A stretch of DNA of 64,000 bases from Candidatus Heimdallarchaeota archaeon (GCA_030603365.1 JAUVXV010000003.1:62001-126000); one strand, 5' to 3'. Positions 8,613-17,870 are shown, counted from the stretch's first letter. Notes: generated by a model not told the origin, from the sequence alone. Translations and numbers: made by a program.

Positions 8613-8984
8613 TTACTCAATATTTTCAATTCTAACTCCAGTAGATGTCTGTAGTTTTTCGATGATTTTGAGATTCTTTGTAATAGCTCCGATGACAGCC
8701 ATCTTTGAATCAAACCTTTGATCACTTAGTAAAACGATAATTGCTTTAGCTTTAGAATCATAAGCAATTTCACCTTTTTTACCAGTTTCTTTTGGTTTTT
8801 CAATAGCGTATAATACTTGTGTGGGGATGACAAACATACCCTCACGTTTTAATCCCCTAGAGGTTATTGGTAAATTTCGGTTTATCAACTCTGTTAGATG
8901 AGGTCCCTTAATTCTTATTAACTCTCCTTCAGCATCTCCTTTTCCTGGAAGAATAAATTTTATTCTATAAATATCTCCAATCAT
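8613..8984 (-). CDS. Small beta-rich protein, possibly cyclophilin-like (COG2164 type)
   Basis: The 123 residues alternate strands and short helices. The pattern (an N-terminal acidic strand, HLTELINRNLPI, a central strand, then GEIAYDSKAKAIIVLLSD) recalls the archaeal cyclophilin-like PF04126/COG2164 family. The match is by pattern only, and the family has no firm biochemical role. The ATG at 8984 has the sequence ATGATTGGAGAT. A competing 65-residue frame at 8528-8725 on the same strand overlaps it and lacks a credible domain. Confidence 0.5.
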   Translation of the reverse strand: MIGDIYRIKFILPGKGDAEGELIRIKGPHLTELINRNLPITSRGLKREGMFVIPTQVLYAIEKPKETGKKGEIAYDSKAKAIIVLLSDQRFDSKMAVIGAITKNLKIIEKLQTSTGVRIENIE

Positions 8985-9108
8985 TCTATTTCTCGAGATT
9001 CATACCACCTATTTATATTGTTTGTTTCTTGGTGATTCCGAAAGATAAAATATATTAGTGCAGAAGTTAACTTGTATACTAAGCCTTTGTAAAACTCAAA
9101 GGAGTTAG

Positions 9109-9312
9109 ATGAAAATGGGACGTTATATTACACCTAAAGTTGATGTAAAAGACCTTCTACTTGTATCTGAAGAAGAATCGGAAATAAAATGTGGAAAATG
9201 TAACAAACCCATGACATTCACTATTTTTTACAAAGATAAAGAAACATATGATTTTCTTATATGTAAAGATTGTGAGATTTTTATGCAAAGAGTTATTGAT
9301 GAAGATTTATGA
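9109..9312 (+). CDS. Small zinc-ribbon protein (67 aa)
   Basis: CGKC at about residues 28-31 and CKDC at about 52-55 form a four-cysteine zinc site in a 67-residue acidic protein. The AAGGAGTTAG upstream of ATG 9109 is a reasonable Shine-Dalgarno site. The function is unknown. A run of eight T follows shortly after the stop. Confidence 0.6.
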   Translation: MKMGRYITPKVDVKDLLLVSEEESEIKCGKCNKPMTFTIFYKDKETYDFLICKDCEIFMQRVIDEDL

Positions 9313-9338
9313 AGCAATTAAAATGATCTTATTTTATC

Positions 9339-9346
9339 TTTTTTTT
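9339..9346 (+). terminator. T8 archaeal-type terminator
   Basis: Eight consecutive T lie 27 bases after the zinc-ribbon stop codon, with a further T-rich tract just upstream. This matches intrinsic U-tract termination in archaea. Confidence 0.45.
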
Positions 9347-9398
9347 CATCTATCAAAGGTAAAGTTAAAAAAGTCTTGATAAATTTTATCAAAATTAG

Positions 9399-9475
9399 AG
9401 CTCCATAGTCTAGTGGCCAATGATACAGGGATATTTATCACTGTGGCGGATGTTCGAATCATCTTGGAGCTACCA
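9399..9475 (+). pseudogene. tRNA-like element with a broken anticodon arm
   Basis: The acceptor AGCTCCA/TGGAGCT, discriminator A, encoded CCA, and T arm GGATG-TTCGAAT-CATCT are intact. The D arm (TAGTCTAGTGGCCAATGATA) is like archaeal tRNA-Asp or tRNA-Glu. The anticodon arm does not fit. The best fold is CAGGG/CACTG with one G-A mismatch and an eight-base loop ATATTTAT, so no standard Asp, Glu or Val anticodon can be read. It is either a decayed tRNA gene or a tRNA-derived RNA with another role. I cannot assign an amino acid. Confidence 0.6.
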
Positions 9476-9502
9476 ATTTCTTATTCTTTGGAAGAATACT
9501 AT

Positions 9503-11208
9503 ATTAAAATGGAAAAAAAGAGGAAACGTGGTTAAAATGATTACTTGGATGAAAAATTTGATTTCAAATAATTATCTAAAACTAATAACTGCGTTTATAA
9601 TTCTTAACCTATTGACAATACAAACAATAGGAATAAACGGACATACTTCAATTTTAAATAATATTCAAATTTATAATTCTACAACTGTAAATTCTTCTAA
9701 TCGTTTTGAAGGATATAACTTATTCGTACTTGAACAACATAATTACTCAACATCTGCATTTATAAGTCGTAAAATATTGATTTCTGACTTAGAAGGAGAT
9801 GTTATTTTTGAAAGAGATGTTAACCCCAATATTGTACTTGCTGACCAACCCATTGAGTTCATTAATTCTACAACTATACTTTATGGTGATTATGATGGTA
9901 CTAAATTGTGGAATATAGAAACAAACGTTACTGTGAATATGTTCTTTAAAGGTCATCATGAGATAGAGATGGATTATCTCCGAAATACATATTTTACTTT
10001 CGGCACACATAATATTGAAGTTGATAATAACACGTATATTTTTGATCTTATCAATGAATATAATGCCAGCGGTCATCTTATTCGTTCTATAGACACTAGC
10101 AATTATGTTGAACTATGGCATACTTGCCCATTTGAAGACAAAGTAAATGGTACAGTAGATCTTACTCACGCTAATTCTCTTGTTTTTGATGAAGATGAAG
10201 ATATGATGTATTTAAATTGTAGAAACACAAATACATTTTACAAAATAGACTATCAGACCGGAGATCTAATCTGGAGTTTAGGAGAATATGGTAATTTTAC
10301 TATGTATGATATTTATGGGAATCAGAGAGATTATCTGTTCTTTCATAGCCACAGTCTAGAAAAAATCGATAGTAATAGATTTCTACTTTTTGATAATGAT
10401 TTCCATAATCAAACTGATGCAACTAATCGAGAATCAAGATTGGTGGAAATAACTGTTGATGAGGATAAAATGCAAGCAAATGTGACATGGGAATGGACAG
10501 GACCAGAAAACTATTGGAGCGTTTTTTGGGGTGATTGTGATATTCTACCTAATGATAACAAATTAGGTGTATTTGGTTTTACTTCTTCAATAGAAGGAAT
10601 TGAAGGTGCAAAAGTTGTTGAAGTAAATAATAACGGTACAATAGTTTGGGAACTCTCATCACCTTTAGAAGAAGATTTACTATATGCAATTTATGGAATG
10701 GAAAGGTTCAGATTTTCCCCAATAACATCTGCGCCTATATTAAATGATTTAGGGAATAATCAATATTTTGAGTGGGATTTATGGTACAATTTTAGATCAA
10801 AAACAAATTTTACGGGAGAATATTTCATCTATTTAGATAATCAAATGGTAGACAATAAGAACATCACTTTTCCTAAATTTTGGAAGTCTATTAATGTAAA
10901 ATACTATACGGGAGAAATAACTCCAGGAGAACATCAAATATCAATAGTTGTAGCAGATGAGGGAGGACATCTGTCGAATGATTCTGCTTTTTATAATAAT
11001 ATAGGTACTATTCACTATGAAGTGAATAGAAATATTAAACTCATTCTCGGATTATCTTTGGGAATAGGAGTCCCAGTTTCTGTAGCTTTAGTTTTTACAT
11101 GGTTAAAGTATTTCAGAAAAAGAGTTCAACAATGATAATAGTATAAGTACAATAAATTTATTAATTCTTAGGCTTGAATCTGTAATACACTGAATGGCGG
11201 TGTCATAG
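9503..11208 (+). repeat. Tandem duplication, unit 1
   Basis: The unit runs from the leader ATTAAAATGGAAAAAAAGAG through the gene and about 70 bases of 3' flank ending TGTCATAG. It matches unit 2 at 11238-12942 with substitutions but almost no length change. Confidence 0.85.
9537..11135 (+). CDS. Arylsulfotransferase (ASST)-like membrane-anchored beta-propeller protein, copy 1
   Basis: The N terminus has a signal/anchor helix (LITAFIILNLLTIQT). A long strand-rich domain follows, with the ASST-type blocks DLTHANSLVFDEDEDMMYLN, YQTGDLIWSLGEYG and FHSHSLEKIDSNRFLLFDND. There the His residues and the W-LG motif recall the PF05935/PF14269 families. About 100 residues of Ig-like sequence and one C-terminal span (LILGLSLGIGVPVSVALVF) with a basic tail complete it. 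It probably acts outside the cell; sulfotransfer is unproven. The frame is open back into the tRNA-like element, but ATG 9537 aligns with the start of copy 2. Confidence 0.7.
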   Translation: MITWMKNLISNNYLKLITAFIILNLLTIQTIGINGHTSILNNIQIYNSTTVNSSNRFEGYNLFVLEQHNYSTSAFISRKILISDLEGDVIFERDVNPNIVLADQPIEFINSTTILYGDYDGTKLWNIETNVTVNMFFKGHHEIEMDYLRNTYFTFGTHNIEVDNNTYIFDLINEYNASGHLIRSIDTSNYVELWHTCPFEDKVNGTVDLTHANSLVFDEDEDMMYLNCRNTNTFYKIDYQTGDLIWSLGEYGNFTMYDIYGNQRDYLFFHSHSLEKIDSNRFLLFDNDFHNQTDATNRESRLVEITVDEDKMQANVTWEWTGPENYWSVFWGDCDILPNDNKLGVFGFTSSIEGIEGAKVVEVNNNGTIVWELSSPLEEDLLYAIYGMERFRFSPITSAPILNDLGNNQYFEWDLWYNFRSKTNFTGEYFIYLDNQMVDNKNITFPKFWKSINVKYYTGEITPGEHQISIVVADEGGHLSNDSAFYNNIGTIHYEVNRNIKLILGLSLGIGVPVSVALVFTWLKYFRKRVQQ

Positions 11209-11237
11209 AAACAAAAAATGCAGTTTTGATGAACCTC

Positions 11238-12942
11238 ATTAAAGTGAAAAAAAGAGGAAAGAGGTCAAAAATGATTCCTTGGAAGAAAAATATTGTTTCA
11301 AACAATTATATAAAATTAGTATCTGTTTTAATAATTCTTAACCTATTAACAATACAAACAATGGGAACAAACGGACATATTTCAATTTCAACCAAAATCC
11401 AAATTACTAATTCTAAAGATGTAAGTTCTTCCAACCGTTTTGAAGGATATAACTTGTTCATACTTGAACAACATAACTCCTCAACTCTTGCGTTTATAAA
11501 TCGTAAAATATTGATTTCTGATTTAGAAGGAAATGTTATTTTTGAAAGAGATGCAAGTACCAGTATTCTACTTGGTGACCAACCCATTGAGTTTATTAAT
11601 TCCACGACTATACTTTATGGAGATTATGGTGGCACCAAATTATGGAATCTAGAAACAGATGTTACTGTGAATCTGTTTTTTGGAGGTCATCACGAGATAG
11701 AAATGGACTATCTCCGGAACACATATTTTACTTTCAGCGCACATCAGATTGAAGTTAATAATACCACGTATCTTTTTGATCTTATCAATGAATATAATTC
11801 CAGTGGTCATCTTATTCGTTCTATAGATACTAGCAATTATGTTGAATTAGAGCATACCTGCCCATTTGAAGACAAATTAAATGGTTCAGTAGATATTTCT
11901 CATGCTAATTCTCTTGTTTTTGATGAAGATGAAGATATGATGTACTTAAACTGTAGAAACCCAAATACATTTTACAAAATAGACCATCAGACCGGGGATT
12001 TAATCTGGAGTTTAGGAGAATATGGTGATTTTACTATGTATGATATTTATGGTAATCAGCAAGATCATCTATTCTTTCATAGCCACAGTCTAGAAAAAAT
12101 CGATAGTAATAGATTTCTACTTTTTGATAATGATTTCCATAATCAAACTGATGCAACTAATGGAAAATCTAGATTGATGGAAATAACTATTGATGAGGAT
12201 AAAATGTATGCAAATGTGACATGGCAATGGATAGGACCAGAAGATTACTGGAGCATTTTCTGGGGTGATTGTGATATTCTTCCTAATAATAACAAATTGG
12301 GAGTATTTGCCTTTACTTCTTCTCTAGAAGGAGCTGAAGGTGCTAAAGCTGTTGAAGTAAATAATGAGGGTAATGTAGTTTGGGAACTCTCATCAACTTT
12401 AGAAGAAGGAGTACTATGTGCAATTTATAGAATGGAAAGGTTTAGATTTTCTCCGATAACATCTGCGCCAGTATATATTGAATTTGAGAATAATCAATGT
12501 TTTGAGTGGGATATATGGTATAATTTTAGATCAAAAACAAATTTTACAGGAGAATATTCCATCTATTTAGATAATGAAATGGTAGAGAATAAGAACATCA
12601 CTTTTCCAAAATTTTGGAAGTCTACCCAAGCTCAATACTATCTAGGAGATATATCTCCAGGAGAACATCAAATATCAATAGTCGTAGCAGATGAAGGAGG
12701 ACACTTGTCTAATGATTCAGTTTTTTATAATAATATAGGTTCTATTAACTTCAAAGTGGATAGAAATATTAAACTCATTCTCGGATTATCTTTAGGACTG
12801 GGGGTCCCAGTTTCTGTAGCTTTAGTTTTTACATGGTTAAAGTATTTCAGAAAAAGAGTTCCACAACGATAATAGTATAAGTACGATAAATTTATTAATT
12901 CTTAGGCTTGAATCTGTAATACACTGAATGGAGGTGTCATAG
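11238..12942 (+). repeat. Tandem duplication, unit 2
   Basis: The second unit includes the leader, the second ASST-like gene and the copied 3' flank (AATAGTATAAGTACGATAAA to TGTCATAG). The duplicated 3' flank shows that the event was a direct DNA duplication rather than insertion of a related gene. Confidence 0.85.
11271..12872 (+). CDS. Arylsulfotransferase (ASST)-like membrane-anchored beta-propeller protein, copy 2
   Basis: This is a close paralogue of the preceding gene, with the same anchor, propeller, Ig-like region and C-terminal span. Starts of the two copies are exactly 1,734 bases apart, and so is the repeated sequence after the stops, so there is no net indel. Copy 1 ends at TGA, whereas copy 2 has CGA there and stops one codon later. 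Conserved His of SHANS and HSHS are present in both. The chosen ATG is preceded by AGAGGTCAAAA, a good ribosome site. Confidence 0.7.
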   Translation: MIPWKKNIVSNNYIKLVSVLIILNLLTIQTMGTNGHISISTKIQITNSKDVSSSNRFEGYNLFILEQHNSSTLAFINRKILISDLEGNVIFERDASTSILLGDQPIEFINSTTILYGDYGGTKLWNLETDVTVNLFFGGHHEIEMDYLRNTYFTFSAHQIEVNNTTYLFDLINEYNSSGHLIRSIDTSNYVELEHTCPFEDKLNGSVDISHANSLVFDEDEDMMYLNCRNPNTFYKIDHQTGDLIWSLGEYGDFTMYDIYGNQQDHLFFHSHSLEKIDSNRFLLFDNDFHNQTDATNGKSRLMEITIDEDKMYANVTWQWIGPEDYWSIFWGDCDILPNNNKLGVFAFTSSLEGAEGAKAVEVNNEGNVVWELSSTLEEGVLCAIYRMERFRFSPITSAPVYIEFENNQCFEWDIWYNFRSKTNFTGEYSIYLDNEMVENKNITFPKFWKSTQAQYYLGDISPGEHQISIVVADEGGHLSNDSVFYNNIGSINFKVDRNIKLILGLSLGLGVPVSVALVFTWLKYFRKRVPQR

Positions 12943-13098
12943 ACAAAATGAATGTAAAAACTAAAATTAATACAGAGCCATTTATTTGTTTCAAATCTGC
13001 TACTATGACAGCTCTAGTGAGACTATAAAGTCGATCTAATTTTACTTCGCTTAATCAATATTCATACTATAAATGGAATTTTTGTCTTAAGCCTCTCT
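12943..13098. other. Spacer without recognised feature
   Basis: This AT-rich spacer follows the duplication. I see no ORF, tRNA or clear hairpin in it. It must contain the promoter of the RIO kinase gene, with TATACAT-like A/T tracts but no unambiguous box. Confidence 0.3.
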
Positions 13099-13902
13099 GT
13101 GTATGTGATTAAAGTGTTAAACAAAGAATACCTAGAAAGAAGAGATGGAGAAGGAATAGAAGAAATATCTCCTGATGAAGCATTAGCTGAGGCTATAGAA
13201 AATGGTCTCATCGTCGATGCTCGTCAAATAATTGGTGAAGGAAAAGAAGCCTTTGTCTGCTGGGGTATAGATAATTTAGAAAGACTAGTAGCTGTGAAAA
13301 CCTATAAACTTTACAAAACTACACATAGAGGGGTCATTCATAGTACACATAGAACGAATCCTTATGTAATGATTTCACAGTTTGCGAAATTGGAATACTA
13401 CAAAAATCTAGATTTATTTCAATCAAAATTACCTGTTCCTCAACCCTACAAATATGCAGGATTTAGTTATTCCATGCAATTAATTGGTGATGAAGATGGT
13501 CCTGCTCCCTTACTAAGAGATTTAAATAAAACTTTTTTCAGAAACCCTGCTGATATTCTGGAACAATGTATTGATATTCTATATGAGATGTTTCAAGCAC
13601 ATTATGTTCATGGAGATTTTAGCGAACACAACCTAATTTGGCATGAAGACCAAGTCTTTCTTATTGATTTCCTTCAAGCAAAGAATTTTGCTCTTAAAGA
13701 TGCGGTTACCTATGGATCACCGCTGATACCTATCTCAAGAGCATATAGAATATTAAGAAAGGATTTGAACTCGATTTTACCGTTTTTCAAAAGACAATAC
13801 CGAATTGAGGTTGATTACAACGAAGTATTAGATTATATCTTAGGAGAAATTAAAGAAAAAGTTCATAGAGAGCTCGAACTTAATTTAGAAACAAGTTCGT
13901 AA
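13099..13902 (+). CDS. RIO-type atypical serine/threonine protein kinase
   Basis: The protein has a RIO kinase layout. An ATP-binding loop is at GEGKEAFVCWG, followed by the catalytic Lys in AVKTYKLYKT. A flexible-loop segment and the catalytic loop HGDFSEHN come next, then the metal-binding Asp in LIDFLQ. Canonical RIO1 has HxDLSEYN and IDVSQ, so this is a diverged member that keeps Asp and Asn. RIO kinases act in small-subunit ribosome maturation. GTG at 13099 is the only near start, so the N terminus is uncertain. Its 3' end converges with the next gene over a T-rich tract. Confidence 0.78.
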   Translation: MYVIKVLNKEYLERRDGEGIEEISPDEALAEAIENGLIVDARQIIGEGKEAFVCWGIDNLERLVAVKTYKLYKTTHRGVIHSTHRTNPYVMISQFAKLEYYKNLDLFQSKLPVPQPYKYAGFSYSMQLIGDEDGPAPLLRDLNKTFFRNPADILEQCIDILYEMFQAHYVHGDFSEHNLIWHEDQVFLIDFLQAKNFALKDAVTYGSPLIPISRAYRILRKDLNSILPFFKRQYRIEVDYNEVLDYILGEIKEKVHRELELNLETSS

Positions 13903-13912
13903 TCTCTTTTTT

Positions 13913-14593
13913 TTACATTTCTTTTATCTGTTTAAGTGTTCCTAGTCCGTATTCATCTTCTAGTTTAGTAAGAACTGACTCTATTCGAGCAATTTCTGTA
14001 GAAGCTTCTTCTTTAGAAATTTCCTCTGATTTCAATTGAAATTTAATTTTCATCATGTCCGCCCAAACTGCTAAACTTTCGTTTTGAGGTTCTTCAAGTG
14101 CTAATTTTGATGTTTCTTCTAATGTTTTGATTGATGCTAATACTTCATCTTTGATGAACTCGCTTACTCCAACTAACCATTTAGCCCAGAGCATAGGTAC
14201 CTTATCTCCTATCTCTTTTCGAAGTTCATAATCTCTTACTGCAGCATTGAAACCTGGTTCAATTAGTGTTTCATCAACACCATCATCTGAGTTCGGAAAA
14301 CAAAATGATGCAACATTATGATTTAACATCCCTGCTACAAGTTTTGCATCTTTACCAAGGGCATACTCAATAGCTAGTTTTGAATAAACTAAAATCTCTT
14401 TCATGGTAGTTATTTGCTTTCCAATGGGGGGCCATCCTCCACCCAATTCTTTGATCTGAATCTGTATGTCTATTAGGTTTTTCAGAATTGCTTTATCATC
14501 ATCAAATAAGTTAGAAATGAAAGGTATTATCTCCTTTTCTTTGTTATTTTTATACAATTCAAGGAACTTCTCTGCAATTTCTTTTGATTCCAT
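13913..14593 (-). CDS. Helical protein of unknown function (226 aa)
   Basis: The protein is almost entirely predicted helix with Leu/Glu/Lys-rich repeats, reminiscent of TPR-like or armadillo-like solenoids, but no clear repeat consensus is visible. A GGGWPPIGKQ block near residue 50 breaks the helical pattern. I recognise no family. ATG 14593 is preferred to TTG 14602. The stop region overlaps the T8 tract after the RIO kinase gene. Confidence 0.6.
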   Translation of the reverse strand: MESKEIAEKFLELYKNNKEKEIIPFISNLFDDDKAILKNLIDIQIQIKELGGGWPPIGKQITTMKEILVYSKLAIEYALGKDAKLVAGMLNHNVASFCFPNSDDGVDETLIEPGFNAAVRDYELRKEIGDKVPMLWAKWLVGVSEFIKDEVLASIKTLEETSKLALEEPQNESLAVWADMMKIKFQLKSEEISKEEASTEIARIESVLTKLEDEYGLGTLKQIKEM

Positions 14594-14653
14594 TTTGTTC
14601 AAATAAAAATTAGCGTAAAATTATATATATATATTCAATTTTAACAGCAAATT

Positions 14654-15472
14654 CTATCCTAGAGTGAAGAAATATATTAAGAAAAGCAAATTTCCTACAA
14701 GAATATTGATAATATAACCGATTAGAAGGAAAACAATTCCAGGTGGTAAAACCTTGACCCATATCTGTTTTCTTTCAGTTTCTTTAATCTTTTCTTCAAC
14801 TTCTCGCTTGAACTCTTCCTCCTCTTCTACTTCCACAACTTGCATAAAGTGCTTAATATTCCATTTCTCACTTTTTTCATCATATTCTTCTGAATAAACA
14901 ATATCATGTCTATTTTTTGCTTTATCCACTGGTATAAGATAACCTGACATCAACATCAAAATTTTACTAGCGAAATTTGCATTGGTATTCTCAAAGAGAT
15001 TCTTTCCCTTGACTTTTATAAACAGATTATAGAATATTAAGGGAAGTGGATAAAAAATAACCATTACCAACAACCAATTGAAAAAAGTGTTGAAAACTGG
15101 AGGAATAATACCATATACAGGTTGTAGTAGAAAGTTGAAACTAAATATGTAAACTGGTGTGTTAAATGAAAGTGCCATTATTGCTTTTGCATCAGCTCCC
15201 CCCATTACACCAGTATAATAGAGTAGTAGACCTAATATGATCCCTACTGCTACGTTGATTCCAAACATTGTTCCTACCTTTCTTGAATCTTCTGCATAAA
15301 TTATTAGAAAAATTGTTGTTAGAATACCAACTACTGTCATAACAATCCAAGGAATATCTGACACTTCTCGTTTTTTTAGATCCATAATCGAACTTATGAC
15401 AAAACACGCAATTACTGTTACTACTTGGATAATAAACATAGTAAGATAAACTGGATATGAGGCTACAACCAT
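14654..15472 (-). CDS. Prepilin/preflagellin peptidase (A24, FlaK/PibD-like)
   Basis: This polytopic membrane aspartate protease cleaves class III signal peptides of archaeal pilins and archaellins. The two catalytic Asp lie in IMDLKKREVSD at about residue 31 and in GGADAKA at about 95. Together they give the DxK and GxGD-like motifs of the A24 family. An unusually long cytoplasmic segment rich in Glu and Lys sits between the later spans at about residues 190-240, followed by two closing spans. No pilin or archaellin genes are visible nearby. Confidence 0.82.
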   Translation of the reverse strand: MVVASYPVYLTMFIIQVVTVIACFVISSIMDLKKREVSDIPWIVMTVVGILTTIFLIIYAEDSRKVGTMFGINVAVGIILGLLLYYTGVMGGADAKAIMALSFNTPVYIFSFNFLLQPVYGIIPPVFNTFFNWLLVMVIFYPLPLIFYNLFIKVKGKNLFENTNANFASKILMLMSGYLIPVDKAKNRHDIVYSEEYDEKSEKWNIKHFMQVVEVEEEEEFKREVEEKIKETERKQIWVKVLPPGIVFLLIGYIINILVGNLLFLIYFFTLG

Positions 15473-15597
15473 TTGAATACAATTGTTTTGTTATTATAAC
15501 CTTATATTACTTTTTTTGTGATGGTAGTTGATTGGAAAACTTGAAATAAAGTAGATTTACTATAAAATTAACAGCTGTTAAACCCTGATGAATAGAC

Positions 15598-16380
15598 ATG
15601 ATTGATACAAATTTCGAAGTAATTCCAATTGAATCTTTTTCTTCAATTTCAACTAGATTGAATTCCGTTGTAGGAGAGAAAATGATTTTTCTAGCAGGTA
15701 AATGCTCAGCTGTTTTTGATGGTAGAATAAAGTCCACTTTGGATGAAGGAGACAGAATTGTAATCATTAAGAAAGATCTCTCGATATTGATGCATGGACC
15801 AATAGGAGTCAAACCATTAAATTGGCAGAAACCCCAGGCAGGACCAATTCGATTCAATGCAACAGAAGATTATCTACAAATGTTTACTCAAAGAACAAAA
15901 ACTCAGGAAGTTCTAACAATTAATTTCACAAAACTCTCATTTGTTTCTCTTTGGCATGCTTACGATGTGTCAGAGATAATCATTTATGGTGATGAAAGCG
16001 ATCTGGTGAAATATCTGGTTTCTTTCCCTGAAATAATAGAAACGGGTTTCCAAGTAATCAAAACCGAGTATAACACAGAAGTAGGACCTGTGGATATCAG
16101 AGGAATAGGAAAAAATGGAGAAACAATTATTGAAGTAAAGAAACGTAAAGCTACTCCTGCTGATGCTCATCAACTTAAGAGATACATTGAATATTTCCAA
16201 GATAAAGAGCAGAAAGATGTAATTGGTATTCTAATTGCTCCAGATTTTCCAGATAAAGTACAAAAATACCTTGATGAAAATGGATTGATTGCAAAGAAGA
16301 TTTCTTGGGAAGAAATATTCCCGACAATTAATCGTCCAAGAAGTGCTCTACTTGAGGATTTTTTTGAAGAAAAAAAATAA
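15598..16380 (+). CDS. nucS: NucS/EndoMS endonuclease (mismatch-specific)
   Basis: The N-terminal half is a beta-sandwich with GKCSAVFDGRIKSTL and HGPIGVKPLNWQ. The C-terminal half is a RecB-like nuclease domain with GPVDIRGIG (metal Asp), IIEVKKRKA (the ExK catalytic pair), DAHQLKRY and the closing strand PDFPDKVQKYL. NucS/EndoMS cleaves mismatched or branched DNA and interacts with PCNA through a C-terminal peptide. Here the tail ALLEDFFEEKK could be that PIP-like segment. ATG 15598 gives the usual length. Confidence 0.92.
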   Translation: MIDTNFEVIPIESFSSISTRLNSVVGEKMIFLAGKCSAVFDGRIKSTLDEGDRIVIIKKDLSILMHGPIGVKPLNWQKPQAGPIRFNATEDYLQMFTQRTKTQEVLTINFTKLSFVSLWHAYDVSEIIIYGDESDLVKYLVSFPEIIETGFQVIKTEYNTEVGPVDIRGIGKNGETIIEVKKRKATPADAHQLKRYIEYFQDKEQKDVIGILIAPDFPDKVQKYLDENGLIAKKISWEEIFPTINRPRSALLEDFFEEKK

Positions 16381-16399
16381 AAAAATTGTTTTAATAACT

Positions 16400-16711
16400 T
16401 TAAGCTAACGGACCACAAGGTTCTTCTGGCATAACAATCCACATAATTATATACGCCCAGAAGGTAGCAGATCCTGTGAACAAGAAACTAAGTAGGGTTA
16501 TAACTCTAACAAGACTGATGTCTAAGTCGAAATACTTAGCTGCTCCAGAACAAACTCCTCCAATTTGTTTGTTATCAGAGCAACGAACAAATTTCTTTGT
16601 TCCAGTTTGAACCACTGGTTGTTGAACCTCGGCTTGGTCAATATTTCTTCCACATTTACCACAGAATACTGCATCATTAGGATTTTCAGTTCCACATTGG
16701 GGGCAAATCAT
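16400..16711 (-). CDS. Zinc-ribbon plus PspC domain membrane protein
   Basis: Residues 1-24 form a zinc ribbon (CPQC and CGKC). A linker and a PspC domain follow at about residues 43-95, with RCSDNKQIGGVCSGAAKYF and the hydrophobic span that places it in the membrane. PspC proteins sense envelope stress in bacteria; the archaeal role is unknown. ATG 16711 is chosen because GAGGG lies at a good distance, rather than TTG 16720. It converges with nucS, with only about 20 bases between stops. Confidence 0.8.
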   Translation of the reverse strand: MICPQCGTENPNDAVFCGKCGRNIDQAEVQQPVVQTGTKKFVRCSDNKQIGGVCSGAAKYFDLDISLVRVITLLSFLFTGSATFWAYIIMWIVMPEEPCGPLA

Positions 16712-16831
16712 ATTACTCAACCCTCTTATGTTATTAATATATTTAAAACGTATCTATTCAAAGTGCTTTAATCCCCCCTTGTACTTAATCCAGATTAATT
16801 TTATATACAACTAAACATTTTCAAGAATATT

Positions 16832-17839
16832 ATGAGTAAAGATCCTTTCATAGTTATTAATCCTAATGCTAACACAGGTAAGTTAGGCAAAAAATTGGAT
16901 AAAGCATTAAAGTTAACAAAGGAATACATTGGTGATTTTGATTATGCTTTAACAGAAGGACCTCGTCATGAAGAAGAGTTAGCTCAGAAAGCAATTGATG
17001 AAGGTTATAAAATGTTAGTAGCTCTTGGTGGTGATGGAACAGCAACCAATATGGGTGATGTAATTGTAAATTACCCTGATGTAACACTTGGTCTTTTATC
17101 AGCTGGTTCAATGTGTGATTGGCACAAAACTCATTCTATTCCATATGATTTAGAAGATAGCCTTGCAATATTTGTTGAAGGGCATAGTGAGAAATTTCCT
17201 GCAATGAAATGTAGTGGTGATAGAACTTATTATGCGTTTGATATGACAGATGGTGGATTTACAGGTAAAGCAGCAGCAGCTGCTCATCATGAAATGAAAT
17301 GGATGAAAATTGGTGCAATAAAGTACAATTATCTTGCACTAAAATATGTTTTAAAAACTCCAAATACACCATGTACGGTGACTATTGATGATAAAAACCC
17401 TATAAATGTACCTGGGTTAACAAACTTCTTTGCAGGATTTGGGGATGATATCTCAGGATTTCGTGTTCTTCCAGGAAATCCAGTTTTTAGTAAGAAAAAC
17501 AAAGATTTGGGAATTGGTATATTACATGGAGTGAAAGGCATTAAACGAGTAAGTATGCTTGTAAAATCTATTCCAGGTAACCATTTGGGAATAAAGGGAT
17601 TTTGGTGTACTAGAGGACGAAAATTAATGGTAGAATCCCAAGATATTCCTCTCTGCTGTGAGAGTGAAGGGGAAATATATAATGAAGAAAGTATGAAAGT
17701 GGAAATTGAGCGAATTGATGACGCAATTAACCTCATTGTGCCAAAGGAGAGAGAATATGAAGTGAAATATGACGAATCATATTTCGATGAAGAATTTGAG
17801 GAATCATATACAAAAAGAAAATATGAACAGATAGGTTAG
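16832..17839 (+). CDS. Diacylglycerol/lipid kinase family protein (YegS/BmrU-like)
   Basis: The DAGK catalytic domain starts with IVINPNANTG at residues 7-16. It contains the nucleotide-binding GGDGT at about 70-74, with the SAGSMCDW block following where bacterial YegS has GTGND. The C-terminal half is a beta sandwich. It probably phosphorylates a lipid alcohol in the cytoplasmic leaflet. Asn-Asp of the usual TGND is replaced here by Cys-Asp. A T9 tract follows the stop. Confidence 0.82.
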   Translation: MSKDPFIVINPNANTGKLGKKLDKALKLTKEYIGDFDYALTEGPRHEEELAQKAIDEGYKMLVALGGDGTATNMGDVIVNYPDVTLGLLSAGSMCDWHKTHSIPYDLEDSLAIFVEGHSEKFPAMKCSGDRTYYAFDMTDGGFTGKAAAAAHHEMKWMKIGAIKYNYLALKYVLKTPNTPCTVTIDDKNPINVPGLTNFFAGFGDDISGFRVLPGNPVFSKKNKDLGIGILHGVKGIKRVSMLVKSIPGNHLGIKGFWCTRGRKLMVESQDIPLCCESEGEIYNEESMKVEIERIDDAINLIVPKEREYEVKYDESYFDEEFEESYTKRKYEQIG

Positions 17840-17861
17840 ATTTCAATTTCAACTAATCTCC

Positions 17862-17870
17862 TTTTTTTTT
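17862..17870 (+). terminator. T9 archaeal-type terminator
   Basis: Nine consecutive T lie 22 bases after the lipid kinase stop codon and before the Alba promoter. This is a typical archaeal U-tract terminator. Confidence 0.55.

Noticed and set aside
8528..8725. 65-residue minus-strand frame with Leu-rich helix
   Set aside because: It overlaps the more credible cyclophilin-like gene, has no domain and looks like a shadow frame.
15192..15482. Minus-strand 96-codon frame rich in Ser, Tyr and Asn
   Set aside because: It lies inside the prepilin peptidase gene in another frame and has a shadow-like composition.
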